Part shown: one piece after another, positions 62,029 to 64,000 of the stretch
How positions within the stretch are numbered: the first letter of the stretch is position 1
Layout: each line of letters opens with the position of its first letter
Assembly (NCBI RefSeq): GCF_002310375.3
Contig: NZ_CP023315.3
Coordinates: 2,232,001 to 2,296,000, forward strand
Length of the DNA: 64,000 nucleotides
Direction: 5' to 3'
From: Caulobacter vibrioides
Lineage (GTDB): Bacteria; Pseudomonadota; Alphaproteobacteria; Caulobacterales; Caulobacteraceae
Position numbers and translations under genes: made by a program
Notes under the pieces: model-generated
Databases searched by the model: none
The model's input: only the letters and a program-made list of their open reading frames with translations
Told to the model about the DNA's origin: nothing

Positions 62029-64000
62029 ATGTCGTTCATCAAACAGCGGTTCGCTTCCCCCACGCTGTCACGGACCGAGCTCTGGACGGCGCTCGGCCTC
62101 AGCGTGGTGCTGATCTTCTTCATCACCAGCGGGGTCATCGCCTACCGCAACGTCGCGATGCTTCGCGCCAACAGTCAGAAGGTCTGGCACACGCACGACG
62201 TGATGATGGCGCTGAACGAACTGATGGCGCTGACCCAGGACGCTGAGACGGGCCAACGCGGCTATCTGCTGACGGGCAAGTCCGAGTACCTGAAACCTTA
62301 TGAGGTCGCGGCGTCTGAGACGGCGTCACGGATGCAGACCGTTCACGACCTGACGCGCGATAACCCGACGCAGCAGTCGCACATCAAGACCCTAGAGCGT
62401 CAGATCAAGGCCAAGTTCGAGGAGCTTGAGGAGACCATTCGCCTGCGCCGCGACGGAAGCCAGGCGGCGGCCCTGGCGATCGTCGACACCGATCGCGGCA
62501 AGATCGAGATGGACGCGATCCGGGGCCAGATCGAGACGATGCGGCGCGAGGAGGATCGCCAACGCGACCTGCGCCTGTCAGAGATGGAGGCCGCCTATCG
62601 CACCGCCCTGTTGAGCGGGGTGCTGTCGAGCCTTCTCGGCGCCGTGCTCACCCTGGTCGTGTTCCATCTGATCCGGCGCGCCAATCGCGCCCAGGCGCGC
62701 GAGGAGTGGCTGCAAACCGGACAGGTCGGCCTCTCGGAAGCGATGATGGGCGACAAGTCGGTCGAAGCGCTCTCCGACAGTATCCTGACCTATCTGTCGC
62801 AGTATGTCGGCTTCCAGGCGGGCGTGATCTTCAAAGGCGAGAACGGGCGGTTCCTTCGCACGGCGAGCCTTGGCCTGTCTGCCGACGCCGATACGCCCAC
62901 ACGCTTCGGCCTCAAGGAAGGTCTTTTGGGTAAGGTCGCGGCCGAAGGTAAGGCCACGATCATCCAGGACGTCCCGGACGGCTACATGACGATCGGCTCT
63001 GGGCTGGGCCACGACAAGCCGCGCCACCTCGTCGTGGCGCCGACCCACGCCGACGATGTCGTCAACGCGGTCATCGAGCTTGGCTTCCTGCATCCCGTCG
63101 ACGACCAGGTCCTCGAACTGCTGCGCCAGGCCGCGCCGGCGATCGGGATCACCCTGCGCTCGGCGCGCTACCGGTCCGAGCTGCAGAACGCGCTTGAGCA
63201 AACCCAGCGCCAGGCCGAGGAACTTCAGGTCCAGAGCGAGGAGCTCCGCGTCTCCAACGAGGAGTTGGAGGAGCAGGGTCGCGCTCTGAAGGAGTCGCAA
63301 ATCCGCCTCGAGCAGCAACAGGCCGAGCTGGAACAGACCAACAGCCAGCTCGAAGAGCAGGCCCAGACACTGGAGAACCAGCGCGATGAACTGGAGCGCA
63401 CCAGCGCGGCCGTGAGACTGAAGGCGCGCGAACTGGAACAGGCCAGTCAGTACAAGTCGGACTTCCTGGCCAACATGTCCCACGAGCTGCGCACGCCGCT
63501 CAATTCGCTGCTTATCCTCTCCAAGCTGCTCGGCGACAATCGGCAGGGCAACCTGACGGCGGAGCAGGTCAAGTTCGCCCAGACGATCGCCTCTTCGGGC
63601 AATGATCTTCTGACGCTGATCAACGACATCCTTGACCTGTCGAAGATCGAGGCCGGCCATGTCGAGGTGCGCGCCGAGCCGATGCTGCTGCAACGCCTGA
63701 GCGACGATCTGCGGCAGCTCTTCCAGCCGGTCGCGGCCGAGCGCGGCCTCGACTTCGAGATCGAGATCGCCGCCGACTGTCCGGCCAGCATAGAAACCGA
63801 CCGTCAACGCCTCGAACAGGTGCTCAAGAACCTGCTGTCGAACGCGTTCAAGTTCACAGAGAAGGGCGGCGTGCGCCTTGAGGCGACCCTGTCGGGGTCA
63901 CGCGATATCGCGTTCTCCGTCATCGACACCGGCATCGGCGTCTCACGTGAGCAACAGGACGCGATCTTCGAAGCCTTCCGTCAGGCCGATGGAACGATCA
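62029..64000 (+). CDS. CHASE3-GAF sensor histidine kinase (partial, runs off the window)
   Basis: The open frame from ATG 62029 stays open to the window edge (657 codons visible). A TM segment near residues 20-40 and another near 190-210 flank a CHASE3 sensor (ELMALTQDAETGQRGYLLTG). A GAF-like domain covers about 235-380, followed by a long Gln/Glu-rich coiled coil (about 385-465), the HisKA domain with SHELRTPLNSLLILS, and the HATPase with NLLSNAFKFTEKGG and DTGIGVS. A receiver may follow beyond the edge. The coiled-coil length is unusual. Upstream lies an EcfG-type promoter motif. Confidence 0.92.
   Translation, partial: MSFIKQRFASPTLSRTELWTALGLSVVLIFFITSGVIAYRNVAMLRANSQKVWHTHDVMMALNELMALTQDAETGQRGYLLTGKSEYLKPYEVAASETASRMQTVHDLTRDNPTQQSHIKTLERQIKAKFEELEETIRLRRDGSQAAALAIVDTDRGKIEMDAIRGQIETMRREEDRQRDLRLSEMEAAYRTALLSGVLSSLLGAVLTLVVFHLIRRANRAQAREEWLQTGQVGLSEAMMGDKSVEALSDSILTYLSQYVGFQAGVIFKGENGRFLRTASLGLSADADTPTRFGLKEGLLGKVAAEGKATIIQDVPDGYMTIGSGLGHDKPRHLVVAPTHADDVVNAVIELGFLHPVDDQVLELLRQAAPAIGITLRSARYRSELQNALEQTQRQAEELQVQSEELRVSNEELEEQGRALKESQIRLEQQQAELEQTNSQLEEQAQTLENQRDELERTSAAVRLKARELEQASQYKSDFLANMSHELRTPLNSLLILSKLLGDNRQGNLTAEQVKFAQTIASSGNDLLTLINDILDLSKIEAGHVEVRAEPMLLQRLSDDLRQLFQPVAAERGLDFEIEIAADCPASIETDRQRLEQVLKNLLSNAFKFTEKGGVRLEATLSGSRDIAFSVIDTGIGVSREQQDAIFEAFRQADGTI

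Noticed and set aside
62578..63807. Minus-strand open frame of 409 residues
   Set aside because: Antisense to the last histidine kinase, whose HisKA and HATPase motifs are on the plus strand.

Overview
This 64 kb window is a high-GC, gene-dense chromosomal segment from an alphaproteobacterium, most probably Caulobacter or a close relative. The basis is the very high GC content, the many GTG starts and 4-base ATGA/GTGA gene overlaps, the housekeeping gene orders (lptF-lptG-lptD-surA-pdxA-rsmA; fabD-fabG-acpP-fabF-mltG-yicC-gmk; rpsF-rpsR-rplI; radA-cvpA-purF), a TonB-dependent receptor, HWE and MASE1 histidine kinases, and an EcfG-type promoter motif. I saw no rRNA, tRNA, CRISPR array, insertion sequence or prophage gene. 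The species call is inference.

Layout. 1-8.5 kb: end of purN, a DedA protein, a YoaK/DUF1275 membrane protein, ndk, an ABC-F ATPase, a hypothetical gene, a cytochrome c, a MASE1 hybrid histidine kinase, an I78-like lipoprotein and holC. 8.3-18.2 kb: a palindromic intergenic repeat, pepA, then the outer-membrane biogenesis run lptF-lptG-lptD-surA continuing into pdxA and rsmA. 18.2-20.6 kb: a small membrane peptide, an HWE kinase and a GlsB-type stress membrane protein. 20.6-27.9 kb (minus strand): the fatty-acid and envelope cluster, with a zinc-ribbon methyltransferase inserted between acpP and fabG and a 29-bp-arm inverted repeat between fabG and fabD. 28-32.8 kb: a secreted peroxiredoxin, an AraC regulator, a fatty acid hydroxylase, an exported hypothetical protein and the ribosomal rpsF-rpsR-rplI operon with a strong terminator. 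33-47.3 kb (plus strand apart from a tetR gene): TonB receptor, dnaB, tetR/thioesterase divergent pair, marC, alr, radA-cvpA-purF, an SBF-type transporter, an SDR and a soluble PAS chemoreceptor. 47.4-57.3 kb (minus strand): der, bamB, a YfgM-like protein, panB, two tandem ECF sigma modules, a HAD phosphatase, an ArsC-like protein and a 2H phosphoesterase. 57.4-64 kb: a BlaI repressor with an M56-ankyrin fusion sensor, a GMC oxidoreductase with a small Tat-signal partner, a DUF2147 protein and a CHASE3-GAF histidine kinase that runs off the end.

Most interesting content. (1) Two adjacent modules of the same architecture, small membrane protein - ECF sigma factor - one-TM putative anti-sigma, in which all three positions look paralogous, plus an extra truncated 59-residue copy of the membrane protein. 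(2) A BlaR/MecR-like M56 protease whose C-terminal sensor is replaced by ankyrin repeats. (3) panB, whose conserved N-terminus is reachable only from a CTG codon. (4) A perfect GGAAC-N16-CGTT motif upstream of the last histidine kinase. Very long antisense ORFs are abundant because of GC bias and were discarded.
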